The notes under the pieces were generated by a model. That model was not told the DNA's origin. It made no database searches and saw only the letters and a list, made by a program, of their open reading frames with translations. From Mycolicibacillus trivialis (GTDB taxonomy: Bacteria > Actinomycetota > Actinomycetes > Mycobacteriales > Mycobacteriaceae): a DNA stretch of 64,000 bases. The stretch spans positions 86,590-150,589 of the forward strand of contig NZ_LQPZ01000040.1 of assembly GCF_002102395.1 (NCBI RefSeq), read 5' to 3'. The position numbers and the translations under genes were made by a program. Below are positions 49,780-59,914 of this stretch, in pieces (the stretch's first letter is position 1; each line of letters opens with the position of its first letter).

Positions 49780-51520
49780 CCAGCTCGTCGGCCAGGCCGG
49801 CGGAGACGGCGAGCTCGTCGGCCTGTCCCCCGAAGCGATCCCGCAACTCCACCACGCCGTCGGCCCAGCCGCGGCCGACCACCACGATCCAGGGCACCCC
49901 GAGCAGTTCGGCGTCCTTGAACTTCACCCCCGGGGATGCGCCGCGGTCGTCGAGTAGGACGGCCACGCCGCGGCGGTCCAGTTCCGCGGCCAGTTCCAGC
50001 GCGCCCGCGCGGGCCTGCTCGTCCTTGTTGGCGATCACCAGGTGCAGGTCGAACGGGGCGACCGCCGACGGCCAGCGCAGGCCCAGCTCGTCGTGGTGCT
50101 GTTCGGCGATGACCGCGACCAGCCGGGAGATCCCGATGCCGTAGGAGCCCATCGTGAGCCGCACCGGTTTGCCGTCCTCGCCGAGCACGTCGGCGGCGAA
50201 CGCGTCGGTGTATTTGCGGCCGAGCTGGAAGATGTGGCCGATCTCGATGCCGCGGGCGCTGACCAGCGGGCCGGCCCCGTCCGGGGACGGGTCGCCGTCG
50301 CGCACCTCGGCGGCCTCGATGGTGCCGTCGGCGGTGAAGTCGCGGCCGGCGATCAGCCCGACGACGTGCCTGCCCGGCTGGTCGGCTCCGGTGATCCAGC
50401 TGGTCCCGTCCACCACGCGTGGGTCGACCAGATAGCGGACCCCGTTGTCGCGCAGCGCTTTCGGGCCGATGTACCCCTTGACCAGGAACGGGTACTCGGC
50501 GAAGTCGCGGTCGTCGAGCAGGGCGTATTCGGCCGGTTCCAGGGCCGCGGCCAGCCGCTTGTCGTCGACCTCGCGGTCACCGGGCAGCCCGATGCCCAAC
50601 AGTTCCCAGTCGCCGCCGGGGGCACGGACCTTCAGCAGCACGTTCTTGAGGGTGTCGGCGGCGCTCACCGGGGCGCCGTCGACGGTGGTGATGCCCGCGG
50701 CGGTGGCCCACTCCACCAGGGCGGCGATCGTCGGGGTGTCGCCGGTGTCGTGCACGGCGGGCTCGGGCCTGCCGTCCAGCGGCTGCGGCGGCGGGCTCGG
50801 GGTGATCACCGCCTCGACGTTGGCGGCGTAGTCGGAGTCCGGGCAGCGGACGAAGGTGTCCTCGCCGACCGGGCTCTCGGCCAGGAACTCCTCGGAGGCC
50901 GAGCCGCCCATCGCGCCGGAGAGCGCCGCGACGACGACGTAGTCGATGCCCATCCGGTCGAAGATCCGCCGGTAGGCGGCGCGGTGCGCGTCGTAGGCGG
51001 CGACCAGCCCGGCGTCGTCGACGTCGAAGGAGTAGGAGTCCTTCATCACGAACTCCCGGCCGCGCAGGATGCCGGCCCGCGGCCGTGCCTCGTCGCGGTA
51101 CTTTGTCTGAATCTGGTACAGCAGTACCGGGAAGTCCTTGTAGGAGCTGTACTCCCCCTTGACCGTGAGGGTGAACAGCTCCTCGTGGGTGGGACCGAGC
51201 AGATAGTCGTTGTTGCGACGGTCGGTCAGCCGGAACATGGTGTCGCCGTATTCGGTCCAGCGCTGGGTGGTCTCATACGGCGCGCGCGGCAGCAGGGCGG
51301 GCAACAGGATCTCCTGGCCGCCGATGGCGTTCATCTCCTCGCGGACGATCTGTTCGATGCGGCGCAGCACCCGTAGCCCCAGCGGCAGCCAGCTGTACAG
51401 CCCCGGCGCGACCGGGCGGATGTAGCCGGCCCGGATCAGCAGCTTGTGGCTGGGCACCTCGGCGTCGGCGGGGTCGTCGCGCAGCGTGCGCAGGAACAGT
51501 TCGGACATGCGGGTGATCAC
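49748..51520 (-). CDS. proS: Prolyl-tRNA synthetase
   Basis: A 590-residue bacterial-type ProRS. The class II core has the motif region [17 protein letters not shown] and [19 protein letters not shown]. The YbaK-like editing domain inserted between motifs 2 and 3 spans about 220-400, and the C-terminal anticodon-binding domain ends the protein. The GTG at 51520 gives the N-terminus [20 protein letters not shown], as in other mycobacteria. A TAAGCT hexamer eight bases upstream suggests a leaderless message. Confidence 0.97.
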   Translation of the reverse strand: MITRMSELFLRTLRDDPADAEVPSHKLLIRAGYIRPVAPGLYSWLPLGLRVLRRIEQIVREEMNAIGGQEILLPALLPRAPYETTQRWTEYGDTMFRLTDRRNNDYLLGPTHEELFTLTVKGEYSSYKDFPVLLYQIQTKYRDEARPRAGILRGREFVMKDSYSFDVDDAGLVAAYDAHRAAYRRIFDRMGIDYVVVAALSGAMGGSASEEFLAESPVGEDTFVRCPDSDYAANVEAVITPSPPPQPLDGRPEPAVHDTGDTPTIAALVEWATAAGITTVDGAPVSAADTLKNVLLKVRAPGGDWELLGIGLPGDREVDDKRLAAALEPAEYALLDDRDFAEYPFLVKGYIGPKALRDNGVRYLVDPRVVDGTSWITGADQPGRHVVGLIAGRDFTADGTIEAAEVRDGDPSPDGAGPLVSARGIEIGHIFQLGRKYTDAFAADVLGEDGKPVRLTMGSYGIGISRLVAVIAEQHHDELGLRWPSAVAPFDLHLVIANKDEQARAGALELAAELDRRGVAVLLDDRGASPGVKFKDAELLGVPWIVVVGRGWADGVVELRDRFGGQADELAVSAGLADELATRCRPETSR

Positions 51521-51528
51521 AGCGGGCC

Positions 51529-51534
51529 AGCTTA
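51529..51534 (-). promoter_or_regulatory. -10 element of proS
   Basis: TAAGCT (minus strand, 51534-51529) lies eight bases before the GTG start of proS. The mtr gene has the same hexamer nine bases before its start. No clear -35 is seen. Confidence 0.4.
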
Positions 51535-51537
51535 TCG

Positions 51538-51588
51538 GTGCGGCCCGGCCCGGCCCGCACGGTGATCGTCAGCGCGGCGCCGCCGCGC
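51538..51588 (-). terminator. Hairpins between efpA and proS
   Basis: Two strong GC hairpins follow the efpA stop codon: GCGCGGCGCCGCCGCGC (51572-51588), with 8-bp arms, and GTGCGG / CCGCAC (51538-51560) enclosing a CGGCC-rich centre. They probably end the efpA transcript just upstream of the proS promoter. No T-run. Confidence 0.5.
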
Positions 51589-51618
51589 GCAGCGGGTCAC
51601 CGCCCGTCGGCATCGCGG

Positions 51619-53142
51619 CTACAGCTCACCGGCGTCGAACGCGTCCTTGACCTCCTGGGCCTGCGCCACCTGCTTGGAGGTGTAGCCGATCAGCAGCGCC
51701 GCCGCGCCGACGAGCACCGCGACCGCCGCGACCCACAGCAGCCCGTAGGTGTAGCCCTGGTCCAGCGCGTGCAGCTGGGCGTCGTTCATGTCCTTGACCG
51801 GCCCGGTGATCCCGCCCAGGTACAGGGTGCGGGAGGTGATGACGGCCTGGATGACGGCCAGCACCAGCGGCCCGCCCAGGTTCTGCAGCATCAGCGCGAT
51901 CGCCGAGACCGGGCCGATCTGGTCGAAGCCCACCCCGGCGATCGCCGACAGCATCAACGGCACCACGATCGCGCCGATGCCGATCCCGCCGACCGTGATC
52001 GGGATCACCAGGTCGGGGAAGTACGGGATCCCGGCGTGCAGGGTGGAGCCGTACAGCATCGCGGCGAGCACCAGGACACCGCCGCCGATCACCAGCACCC
52101 GTGGCGAGAAGAACCGCACCAGCTGCGAGGACGCCCCCAGCCCGATCCCCATCCCGATCACGAACGGGATGAAGCCGATCCCGGCGCGCAGCGCCGAGTA
52201 GCCCAGGATGTCCTGCACGTAGAGCCCGATGAGCACGGTCAGGGTGAACAGCACCCCGCCGGCCAGGAAGATCGCCCCGAACACCGCCAGCCGGTTTCGG
52301 TCGTAGAACAGGTCGAACGGCACCACCGGGTTCTCCGCGGAGCGCTCGGCGATGATGAAGGCGATCCCGCAGACCGCCGCGACCGCGCCGAGGCCCAGCG
52401 TGACCGGGGACAGCCAGCCGCTGACCGGCCCCTGGGTGAAGGCGAACACCGCCGCGGTGCAGCCCAGCGTGGCCAGCAGCGCGCCGGTGGCGTCCAGCTT
52501 CATCCGCTCCCGCACGGTCTCCCGCAGCGCGGTGCGGGCCAGGTAGATCATCACCAGCCCGATCGGCACGTTGACCAGGAAGGCCAGCCGCCAGGACACC
52601 TCGGTCAGTGCGCCGCCGACCACCAGGCCCATCACCGAGCCGATCGCGGTCATCGCGCCGAACACCGCGGTGGCGGTGTTGCGGGCGGGCCCCTTGGCGA
52701 AGGTGGTGGCGATCAGCGCCAGCCCGGTCGGCGAGGCGATGGCCGAGCCGACCCCCTGCAGCAGCCGGGCGATCACCAGCGTCGGGGCGTCCCAGGCCAC
52801 CCCGCACAGCACCGAGGCGATGGTGAACAGCGAGACCCCGACGATGAAGGTGCGCTTGCGGCCGATGGTGTCGCCAAGCCGCCCACCGAGCAGCATCAGC
52901 CCGCCGAAGGTCAGCACGTAGGCGGTGATGACCCAGCTGCGCCCGGCGTCGGAGAGCCCGAGGTCGTCCTGGATGCGGGGCAGCGCCACGATCGCCACGG
53001 TGGAGTCCATGGTGGCCAGCAGCTGCATCCCGCCGATGGCGATGACCGCGGCCACGAACCGATAGGAGGGCAGCCAGGCGGGGTAGAACCTGCTCACATC
53101 GCTCATCCGGGCTTCCCGCTCCGCATCCTTGAGAGCCGTCAT
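51619..53142 (-). CDS. efpA: MFS efflux pump EfpA (QacA family)
   Basis: A 507-residue inner-membrane protein with 14 predicted transmembrane segments, as in the DHA2/QacA drug-H+ antiporters. Signature motifs are ATMDSTVAIVALPRIQDDL (motif D1, first segment), GGRLGDTIGRKRTF (motif A) and the motif C-like GSVMGLVVGGALTE. In M. tuberculosis, EfpA is an essential efflux protein upregulated by several drugs. The ATG at 53142 is close to the predicted transcript start. It is separated from proS by hairpins, so it is probably transcribed alone. Confidence 0.95.
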   Translation of the reverse strand: MTALKDAEREARMSDVSRFYPAWLPSYRFVAAVIAIGGMQLLATMDSTVAIVALPRIQDDLGLSDAGRSWVITAYVLTFGGLMLLGGRLGDTIGRKRTFIVGVSLFTIASVLCGVAWDAPTLVIARLLQGVGSAIASPTGLALIATTFAKGPARNTATAVFGAMTAIGSVMGLVVGGALTEVSWRLAFLVNVPIGLVMIYLARTALRETVRERMKLDATGALLATLGCTAAVFAFTQGPVSGWLSPVTLGLGAVAAVCGIAFIIAERSAENPVVPFDLFYDRNRLAVFGAIFLAGGVLFTLTVLIGLYVQDILGYSALRAGIGFIPFVIGMGIGLGASSQLVRFFSPRVLVIGGGVLVLAAMLYGSTLHAGIPYFPDLVIPITVGGIGIGAIVVPLMLSAIAGVGFDQIGPVSAIALMLQNLGGPLVLAVIQAVITSRTLYLGGITGPVKDMNDAQLHALDQGYTYGLLWVAAVAVLVGAAALLIGYTSKQVAQAQEVKDAFDAGEL

Positions 53143-53150
53143 AGCGGGCT

Positions 53151-53179
53151 ACCCTACAGTAATATTAAGAAGAGTTTAA
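53151..53179 (-). promoter_or_regulatory. Promoter of efpA
   Basis: TTAAAC (53179-53174), a 17-base spacer and TAGGGT (53156-53151) on the minus strand. The start point would be within a few bases of the ATG at 53142. The spacer is AT-rich (CTTAATATTAC), unusual for this genome. The -35 overlaps the last codons of the cysG gene. Confidence 0.5.
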
Positions 53180-54384
53180 GCGCCGAAGCCGGCGACCGGC
53201 CCGATCACGATGATCGCGGGGGGTCGGATCCCCTCGGCGCGGATCTTCTCCGGCGCGTCGACCAGCGTCGCCCGCAGCGCGTATTCGGCCGCGGTGGTGC
53301 CGTGCTGAACCACCAGCACCGGTGTTTCCGCAGGTCGACCGCCCGCCAGCAGCGCGGCGCTGAACTGTTCGATGCGTTCGACCGCCATCAGCAGCACGAT
53401 CGTGCCGGACATCTTCGCCAGTGCGTCCCAATTCACTAACGATTCGGGCGAGCCGGGCGGCACGTGACCGCTGACCACGACGAACTCGTGGTTGACCGCC
53501 CGGTGGGTGACCGGCACCCCGGCCAGCGCGGGCACCGCGATGGCGCTGGTCACACCGGGTACGACGGTGACCGGGACCCCGGCCTCCGCGCAGGCCTGCA
53601 CCTCCTCGTAGCCGCGGGCGAACACGAACGGGTCACCGCCCTTGAGCCGCACCACGAACTTGCCTGCCCGCGCCCGATCGATGAGCACCGCGTTGATCGC
53701 GTCCTGGGCCATCGCCCGCCCGTAGGGGATCTTGGCGGCGTCGATGACCTCCACGTGCGGGCCGAGCTCGCCGAGCAGCTGCGGCGGGGCGAGCCGGTCG
53801 GCCACCACCACGTCGGCCTCGGCCAGCAACCGCCGGCCGCGCACCGTGATCAGCTCCGGGTCGCCCGGGCCCGCGCCGACCAGCGCCACCCCGCCGGGGG
53901 CGGCGTCCGGGCTGTGCACACTGACCGCGCCGGTCTGCAGGGCTTCGGCGATCGCCGAGCGGATCGCCGCCGAGCGGCGGTGCTCCCCGCCGGCGAGCAC
54001 CCCGACCAGCAGCCCGGCATGATCGACGGTGGCCGGGGTGACCGCGCTGCCGGCCACCGCGACGTCGGCGCGCACGCAGAAGATCTGCCTGCGGTCGGCC
54101 TCGGCGACGACGGCGGCGTTGACCGCCGGCTCGTCGGTGGCGGCCAGGGCGTACCAGGCTCCGTCGAGGTCGCCGTCGCGGTAGTCGCGCAGCAGCAGGG
54201 TGATCCCCGGCATGGCCTCGACCGCCGGGGTGGCCGCACGGGCGATGACGTGCACGTCGGCGCCGCTGGCGGCCAGCAGGCCGAGCCGGCGCTGCGCGAC
54301 GTTGCCGCCGCCGACCACGACGACCTTGCGCCCGGCCAGCCGCAGCCCGACCAGGTAGGCGTTCTCGCTCGCTTGCTCGCTCAC
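53176..54384 (-). CDS. cysG: Siroheme synthase / uroporphyrinogen-III C-methyltransferase (CysG/CobA)
   Basis: A 402-residue fusion. The N-terminal NAD-binding precorrin-2 dehydrogenase part (VVVVGGGNVAQRRLGLL, about 20-36) is followed by a SUMT methyltransferase domain from about residue 165 (VALVGAGPGDPELITVRG, YGRAMAQDAINAVL, VVPGVTSA). It makes precorrin-2 and then sirohydrochlorin for siroheme and cobalamin. The GTG start overlaps the cobB stop codon, so it is in the cobalamin gene group. Confidence 0.93.
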   Translation of the reverse strand: MSEQASENAYLVGLRLAGRKVVVVGGGNVAQRRLGLLAASGADVHVIARAATPAVEAMPGITLLLRDYRDGDLDGAWYALAATDEPAVNAAVVAEADRRQIFCVRADVAVAGSAVTPATVDHAGLLVGVLAGGEHRRSAAIRSAIAEALQTGAVSVHSPDAAPGGVALVGAGPGDPELITVRGRRLLAEADVVVADRLAPPQLLGELGPHVEVIDAAKIPYGRAMAQDAINAVLIDRARAGKFVVRLKGGDPFVFARGYEEVQACAEAGVPVTVVPGVTSAIAVPALAGVPVTHRAVNHEFVVVSGHVPPGSPESLVNWDALAKMSGTIVLLMAVERIEQFSAALLAGGRPAETPVLVVQHGTTAAEYALRATLVDAPEKIRAEGIRPPAIIVIGPVAGFGA

Positions 54385-55751
54385 CCGGCCAACCTAACCG
54401 CGTGCGCCACGAAGCGCCGCACCGCCTGCGGATGCCCGGCCGGATGAGTATGTAGGTATGCCGCGTGCAGCCGGGGCCCGGCGACGCCGTCGGCGACCGT
54501 CACCCCGTCGGTGCCGCGATACAGCCAGGCGGGCGCCGGCGCGGCGGCGAAGCGCACCGCGGTGCGGTGGAACTCGTGGCCGACCACCCGGGCGCCGGCC
54601 GGGTGCGCCGGGGAGTCGGTGGCGGCGACCGCGTCGCGGTAGCCCAGGGTGAGCCGGTCGGTGAACCGCGCCGACCCGTCCAACACCCCGCACATCGGCG
54701 CGCCGTCGAGGTCGGTGGCCAGGTAGGTCAGCCCGGCGCATTCGGCGTGCACCGGGGCGCTGCGGGCCAGTGCGGCGACCTGCTCGCGCAGCGCGCTGTT
54801 GGCCGACAGCTCCGGCGCGTACTGCTCCGGGAAGCCGCCGGGCAGCACCAGGGCGCCGGCGCCGGCGGGCAGCGGGTCGGCCAGCGGGTCGAACTCGGCG
54901 ACCTGCGCGCCGGCCGCGCGCAGCAGCTCGGCGTGTTCGGGGTAGCCGAAGCTGAACGCCTTGCCCGCCGCGAGCGCGACGAGCGGCTCCCCGGTCACCG
55001 GGGCGCCGACCTCGGCGCGCGGGTCCCAGGCCGGGCCGGGCGCCCGGGTGTCGGCCAGCGCGGTGATCGCCTCGAGGTCCAGGTGTCGCGCGGCCAGTGC
55101 GGCCATCGCGGCGACGGCGTCGGCGGCGGCGCGACCGTGTTCGACGGCGGTCACCAGCCCCAGATGCCTACTGGGGACGGCGAGTTCGGTGTCGCGCGGG
55201 ATCGCGCCGAGCACCGGCACGCCGGCCTGTTCGCAGGCCGACTCCAGCACCGCGCGGTGCCGGGGGGAGCCGACCCGGTTGAGGATCACCCCGGCGATGC
55301 GGGTGGCCGGGTCGAAGGTGGTGAAACCGTGCAGCAGCGCGGCGATGCTGTGGCTTTGGCCGCGGCCGTCGACGACCAGCAGCACCGGCGCACCGAGCAG
55401 TGCGGCGACCCGTGCGGTGGAACCCGCCGCGACGCCGGTGGTGACGTCGGGGTCGATGCGCCCGTCGAAGAGCCCCATCACGCCTTCGACGACGGCGATG
55501 TCGGCGCCGGTGGCGCCGTGGCGGTACAGCGGGCCGATCCGGTCCTCGCCCACCAGGATCGGGTCCAGGTTGCGGCCGGGCCTGCCGGTGGCCAGGGCGT
55601 GGTAACCCGGGTCGATGAAGTCGGGCCCGACCTTGAATCCGGCGACCCGGTGACCGGCGGCGCGCAACGCGCCCATCAAACCCGTTGCCACCGTGGTCTT
55701 CCCCGACCCGGAGGCCGGTGCCGCGATCACCACGGCCGGCGTGGCCGTCAC
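54381..55751 (-). CDS. cobB: Cobyrinic/hydrogenobyrinic acid a,c-diamide synthase
   Basis: A 456-residue ATP-dependent amidotransferase. The N-terminal P-loop is APASGSGKTTVATG. The C-terminal class I glutamine amidotransferase part holds the nucleophilic cysteine in HAECAGLTYLA. GVILNRVGSPRHR and VEGVMGLFDG are typical of the CobB/CbiA family. In the aerobic pathway it amidates hydrogenobyrinic acid before cobalt insertion. The neighbour cobO and the ChlI/D gene support a cobalamin role. Confidence 0.95.
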   Translation of the reverse strand: MTATPAVVIAAPASGSGKTTVATGLMGALRAAGHRVAGFKVGPDFIDPGYHALATGRPGRNLDPILVGEDRIGPLYRHGATGADIAVVEGVMGLFDGRIDPDVTTGVAAGSTARVAALLGAPVLLVVDGRGQSHSIAALLHGFTTFDPATRIAGVILNRVGSPRHRAVLESACEQAGVPVLGAIPRDTELAVPSRHLGLVTAVEHGRAAADAVAAMAALAARHLDLEAITALADTRAPGPAWDPRAEVGAPVTGEPLVALAAGKAFSFGYPEHAELLRAAGAQVAEFDPLADPLPAGAGALVLPGGFPEQYAPELSANSALREQVAALARSAPVHAECAGLTYLATDLDGAPMCGVLDGSARFTDRLTLGYRDAVAATDSPAHPAGARVVGHEFHRTAVRFAAAPAPAWLYRGTDGVTVADGVAGPRLHAAYLHTHPAGHPQAVRRFVAHAVRLAG

Positions 55752-55792
55752 CGACCGGCCCTACCGGTGCCGAAACGCCGCGAGAGCCGGGG

Positions 55793-56407
55793 TCACCATT
55801 CGATCCCCTTCTGCCCCTTGCGTCCCGCGTCCATCGGGTGCTTGATCTTGGTCATCTCGGTGACCAGGTCGGCGGCCGTCATCAGCGCCTCGGGGGCGTC
55901 GCGACCGGTGATCACCACGTGCTGCTTGCCGGGCCGAGCCTGCAGGGTGCTCACCACCTCGTCAACGTCGACCCACCCCCACTTGAGCGGGTAGGTGAAC
56001 TCGTCGAGCACGTAGAAATCGTGTTCCTGCTCAGCGAGCCGGCGGGCCACCTCCGCCCAGCCCTCGGCGGCCGAGGCGGCGTGGTCGTCCTCGCTGCCAG
56101 GCTTGCGCGACCACGACCAGCCCGAACCCATCTTGTGCCACTGCACCGGCGCGCCCACGCCGTGTTCGTCGTGCAACTCGCCGAGCCGGTGGAAGACGGA
56201 CTCCTCACCGACCCGCCACTTGGCGCTCTTGACGAACTGGAACACCCCGACGCTCAGCCCGGCGTTCCAGGCGCGCAGCGCCATCCCGAACGCGGCGGTC
56301 GACTTGCCCTTGCCCGGGCCGGTGTGCACCGCCAGCAGCGGGGCGTTGCGGCGTTGTTTGGTGCTCAGGCCGTCGTCGGGGACCACCGGTGGCTGTCCCT
56401 TCGGCAT
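55793..56407 (-). CDS. cobO: Cob(I)alamin/corrinoid adenosyltransferase
   Basis: A 204-residue CobO/CobA-type enzyme with P-loop HTGPGKGKSTAAFG near residues 28-41 and the conserved YPLKWGWVDVDEVV and VVITGRDAPEAL. It transfers adenosyl from ATP to the corrinoid cobalt. Start ATG at 56407; the 41-base gap to cobB is compatible with one operon. Confidence 0.95.
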   Translation of the reverse strand: MPKGQPPVVPDDGLSTKQRRNAPLLAVHTGPGKGKSTAAFGMALRAWNAGLSVGVFQFVKSAKWRVGEESVFHRLGELHDEHGVGAPVQWHKMGSGWSWSRKPGSEDDHAASAAEGWAEVARRLAEQEHDFYVLDEFTYPLKWGWVDVDEVVSTLQARPGKQHVVITGRDAPEALMTAADLVTEMTKIKHPMDAGRKGQKGIEW

Positions 56408-56426
56408 CGCGGTTCCTCCTCGACGA

Positions 56427-58307
56427 TCAGGCCGCGCTGCGCACGGCCATGGTCAACTGATCGGCGCGCAGCTGTTCCAGCCGCACCAGCGGTGCACCCA
56501 GTTGGCCGGCGAGCCGGTCGGCCAGACCGAGGCGCACGAACGACGTCTCGCAGTCGACCACCACCGCCGCCGCGCCCTGGGCGACCAGCCGGGCCGCGGC
56601 GGTCGCGCTGCGGCCCAACGGATCCGGGCCACCGGTGGCCCGGCCGTCGGTGAGCACCACGACCAGCGGGCGGCGGGCCGGGTCGCGGACCCGTTCGCGG
56701 GCGACCAGGTCGCGCGCACTGATCAGCCCCTCCGCCAGCGGTGTCTTGCCACCGGTGTCGAACTGGGCCAGTCGCCGTCCGGCGATGTGCGCCGAGGAGG
56801 TCGGTGGCAGCAGCAGGTCGGCCTGGCGGCCGCGGAAGGTGATCACCGCGACCTTGTCCCGGCGCTGGTAGGCGTCGCGCAGCAGCGACAGCGCCGCACC
56901 GCTGACCGCGGCCATCCGGTCCCGGGCCGCCATCGACCCCGACGCGTCGACCAGGAAGATCACCAGGTTGCCTTCCCGGCCTTCCCGCACCGCGCGGCGC
57001 AGGTCGCCCGCGCCCGGTCGCAGCCGTCCCGGCCCGCCCGCGTTCTCCGCGGCGGCCAGCACGGTGGCGAACAGGTGCAGGCCGTGGCCGGGCGCGTCGG
57101 GTTCGGCGGCCCGGACCTTCATCCCGGTGCTGTTACGGGCGCGGGAACGTCGCCCCGGTACGCCCTCCCCCACCCCGGGCACGGTGAGCGCGCGGGTGCG
57201 GAACAGCCGCGCCGGCGGCGCGCTCGGACTCGGCGGCCGGGTTGCTGCACCGCTCTGCGAGCCCGAATCCCGCTGTGGCGGTGTGGTTTCGCCATCCTGG
57301 GCCTGCCCGCCGCCGGGCGGGTCCGGGTCCGGCTCGGGGTCGCTGTTCTCGGCGTCGGCACCGGCCTGGGACAACGCCTCGTCGAGCTGCTCGGGGTCGA
57401 TGCCCGGGTCGTCGAACGGGTCGCGTCGGCGCCGGTGCGGCAGAGCCAGTTCCGCGGCCACCCGCACGTCCTCCTCGGCGACGCTGTCCGCGCCACGCCA
57501 CGCGGCGTGCGCCACCGCGGTGCGGGCCACCACCAGGTCGGCGCGCATCCCGTCGACGTCGAAAGCGGCGCACAGCGCGGCGATGCGGCGCAGCTCCAGG
57601 TCGGGCAGCTCCACGTCGTCGACCCGGCCGCGTGCGGCGGCGATCCGGCGGGCCAGCTCGACGTCGTCGGCGGCGTAGTGGTCGGCGAAACCGTCCGGGT
57701 CGGCCTCGTAGGCCATCCGCTGACGCACCACCTGGGTGCGCACGTCGACGTCGCGGGAGGCGTAGACCTCCACGGTGAGCCCGAAACGGTCGAGCAGCTG
57801 CGGGCGCAGCTCGCCCTCCTCGGGGTTCATCGTGCCGATCAACACGAAGCGGGCCTCATGCGAGTGCGAGATGCCGTCGCGTTCGATGTGCACCCGGCCC
57901 ATCGCCGCCGCGTCGAGCAGCACGTCGACCAGGTGGTCGTGCAGCAGGTTGACCTCGTCGACGTAGAGCACGCCGCCGTGGGCGCGGGCCAGCAGCCCCG
58001 GGGAGAAGGCGTGTTCGCCGTCGCGCAGCACCTTCTGCAGGTCCAGCGAGCCCACCACCCGGTCCTCGGTGGCCCCGATCGGCAGTTCGACGAGGCGGGC
58101 GGTGCCACCGGCGGTGCCGGGCAGGGCGGCCAGCAGGGCGGCCAGCCCGCGCACCGCGGTGGATTTGGCGGTGCCTTTCTCGCCGCGGATGAGCACCCCG
58201 CCGATCTCGGGGCGCACCGCGCAGAGGATCAGCGCGAGCCGCAGCCGGTCATGGCCGACGATCGCGCTGAACGGGTACGGTTTCGGTCCGGTCTGCTCGG
58301 CTGTCAC
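56427..58307 (-). CDS. Fused ChlI/ChlD-type AAA+ metal-chelatase subunit (Rv2850c-like)
   Basis: A 626-residue fusion. The N-terminal AAA+ ATPase (BchI-like) has Walker [10 protein letters not shown] and Walker [10 protein letters not shown], and reads [11 protein letters not shown] as in chelatases. A Pro/Asp-rich linker follows at about 330-400, then a von Willebrand A domain with MIDAS motif LVDASGSM (about 475). Mycobacteria make no chlorophyll, so the likely job is to drive cobalt insertion by the CobN subunit (inference from the neighbouring cobO and cobB). The GTG start overlaps the mqo stop codon. Between this gene and mqo M. tuberculosis has a GNAT gene (Rv2851c, recalled), missing here. 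Confidence 0.88.
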   Translation of the reverse strand: MTAEQTGPKPYPFSAIVGHDRLRLALILCAVRPEIGGVLIRGEKGTAKSTAVRGLAALLAALPGTAGGTARLVELPIGATEDRVVGSLDLQKVLRDGEHAFSPGLLARAHGGVLYVDEVNLLHDHLVDVLLDAAAMGRVHIERDGISHSHEARFVLIGTMNPEEGELRPQLLDRFGLTVEVYASRDVDVRTQVVRQRMAYEADPDGFADHYAADDVELARRIAAARGRVDDVELPDLELRRIAALCAAFDVDGMRADLVVARTAVAHAAWRGADSVAEEDVRVAAELALPHRRRRDPFDDPGIDPEQLDEALSQAGADAENSDPEPDPDPPGGGQAQDGETTPPQRDSGSQSGAATRPPSPSAPPARLFRTRALTVPGVGEGVPGRRSRARNSTGMKVRAAEPDAPGHGLHLFATVLAAAENAGGPGRLRPGAGDLRRAVREGREGNLVIFLVDASGSMAARDRMAAVSGAALSLLRDAYQRRDKVAVITFRGRQADLLLPPTSSAHIAGRRLAQFDTGGKTPLAEGLISARDLVARERVRDPARRPLVVVLTDGRATGGPDPLGRSATAAARLVAQGAAAVVVDCETSFVRLGLADRLAGQLGAPLVRLEQLRADQLTMAVRSAA

Positions 58308-59809
58308 GGTGAAACGCCGTCGGCCTGCAACCCGAGCACCTTGGTGCCCCAATCCCAGACCTCTTCGAACAGCGCCGGCTCGTCGGAGAGCTTGGTGCCC
58401 AGTGACGGCACCATCTCTTTCAGCGTCGGTTGCCAGGCCGGGAACCGGTCCGGGAAACACCGTTCCAGCACGTCGAGCATGGCCGGCACCGCGGTGGACG
58501 CGCCCGGGGACGCGCCGAGCAGCCCGGCCATCGTCCGCTCGTCGTCGACGAGGGTGGTAGTGCCGAACTCCAGCACCCCCTTGAGCCCGTCGGGGCGGAT
58601 GACCTGCACCCGCTGGCCGGCCTCGATGGTCTCCCAGTCACCGTCGCGGGCGGTGGGCGCGAACTCGCGCAGTGCGTCGACCCGGTCGGCGTCGCTGAGC
58701 ACCAGCTGGCCGACCAGGTAGTTCACCAGGCTCAACTCGGTGACCCCGATGGACGCCATCTGGAGCAGGTTGTTCGGTTTGATCGACTTGGGCAGATCGG
58801 TGAAGTGTCCCTGCTTCAAGAACTTCGGCGTCCACCCGGCGAACGGCCCGAACAGCAGGAACGGTTTGCCTGCGATGACCCGGGTGTCCAGGTGCGGCGC
58901 CGACATCGGCGGCGCGCCCAGCGGCGGGAAGCCGTAGACCTTCGCGTGGTGTCCGGCGGTCACGTCGGGATTGCCGGTGCGGATGAACTTGCCGCCGACC
59001 GGGAATCCGGCGAAGCCGCGGGCGGCCTTGACGCCGGCCTTCTGCAGCAGCGGCAGTGCCTGACCGCCGGCGCCGACGAAGACGAACTTGGCGTTGATGG
59101 TGCGGTTGGCGCGGGTGCGGCGGTTGCGCACCTTCACCGCCCAGCTGCCGTCGGACTGCCGGGACAGGTTGCGCACCTCGTGGCCGAACAGCGCGTTGAT
59201 GCCGCTGTTGACCCCGTAGGCGATGAGCTGGCGGGACAGCGCACCGAAGTCCACGTCGGTGCCGTCGGTGGACCAGTTCAGCGCGACCGGCTCGGTGAAG
59301 TCCCGACCGGCGGCCATCAACGGCAGCCGGCGGGCGAACTCGTCGGGGTCGTCGATGAACTCGGTGGCCGCGAACAGCGGGTTGGACGCCAGCGCCTCCT
59401 TGCGGCGCCGCAGGTAGTCCACCCGGTCGGCGCCGTGCACGAAGCTGACGTGCGGGATCGGGTTCAAGAAGTTGCGGACGTCGGTGAGGATGCCGTTCTC
59501 CACCGCGTACGCCCAGAACTGCCGGGTGACCTGGAACTGCTCGTTGACCTTCACCGCCTTGGTGATGTCGATGGAGCCGTCGGGCAGCTCGGGGGTGTAG
59601 TTGAGCTCGCACAGCGCCGAGTGTCCGGTGCCGGCGTTGTTCCACGGGTCGCTGCTCTCCGCCGCGGCGCCGTCGAGTCGCTCGATCAACGTGATCGACC
59701 AGTCCGGCTGCAGCCTGCGCAGCAACACGCCCAGCGTGGCGCTCATGATCCCCGCGCCAACCAGCACGACGTCGGTCTTCTCGGTTCGGGCTTCCTTCGG
59801 GTTTGACAC
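58304..59809 (-). CDS. mqo: Malate:quinone oxidoreductase
   Basis: A 501-residue FAD enzyme that oxidises malate to oxaloacetate and reduces menaquinone at the membrane. The dinucleotide motif [27 protein letters not shown] and [13 protein letters not shown] are typical. The GTG at 59809 is chosen because AAGGA lies five bases upstream; a GTG one codon earlier would put the SD too close. It is divergent from mtr. Confidence 0.96.
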   Translation of the reverse strand: MSNPKEARTEKTDVVLVGAGIMSATLGVLLRRLQPDWSITLIERLDGAAAESSDPWNNAGTGHSALCELNYTPELPDGSIDITKAVKVNEQFQVTRQFWAYAVENGILTDVRNFLNPIPHVSFVHGADRVDYLRRRKEALASNPLFAATEFIDDPDEFARRLPLMAAGRDFTEPVALNWSTDGTDVDFGALSRQLIAYGVNSGINALFGHEVRNLSRQSDGSWAVKVRNRRTRANRTINAKFVFVGAGGQALPLLQKAGVKAARGFAGFPVGGKFIRTGNPDVTAGHHAKVYGFPPLGAPPMSAPHLDTRVIAGKPFLLFGPFAGWTPKFLKQGHFTDLPKSIKPNNLLQMASIGVTELSLVNYLVGQLVLSDADRVDALREFAPTARDGDWETIEAGQRVQVIRPDGLKGVLEFGTTTLVDDERTMAGLLGASPGASTAVPAMLDVLERCFPDRFPAWQPTLKEMVPSLGTKLSDEPALFEEVWDWGTKVLGLQADGVSP

Positions 59810-59899
59810 CACTGTCCTTAGAAGTCGGGCGGTTCGGTACCGGCCTTTAGATTATCGCGACGCGGTCCGCCCCGGCCGCGGGCCGCTGCGTTGTGCACC

Positions 59900-59905
59900 T
59901 AAGCT
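59900..59905 (+). promoter_or_regulatory. -10 element of mtr
   Basis: TAAGCT lies nine bases before the mtr start codon, a near-leaderless arrangement. The opposite strand of this 105-base gap has GATAAT near 59856-59851, a candidate -10 for mqo. Confidence 0.4.
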
Positions 59906-59914
59906 GGTACGACG

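Noticed and set aside
51538..53439. Long plus-strand open frame opposite efpA
   Set aside because: Composed of Asp/Arg/His/Gln-rich repeats typical of antisense to a membrane protein; no start signal or family motif.
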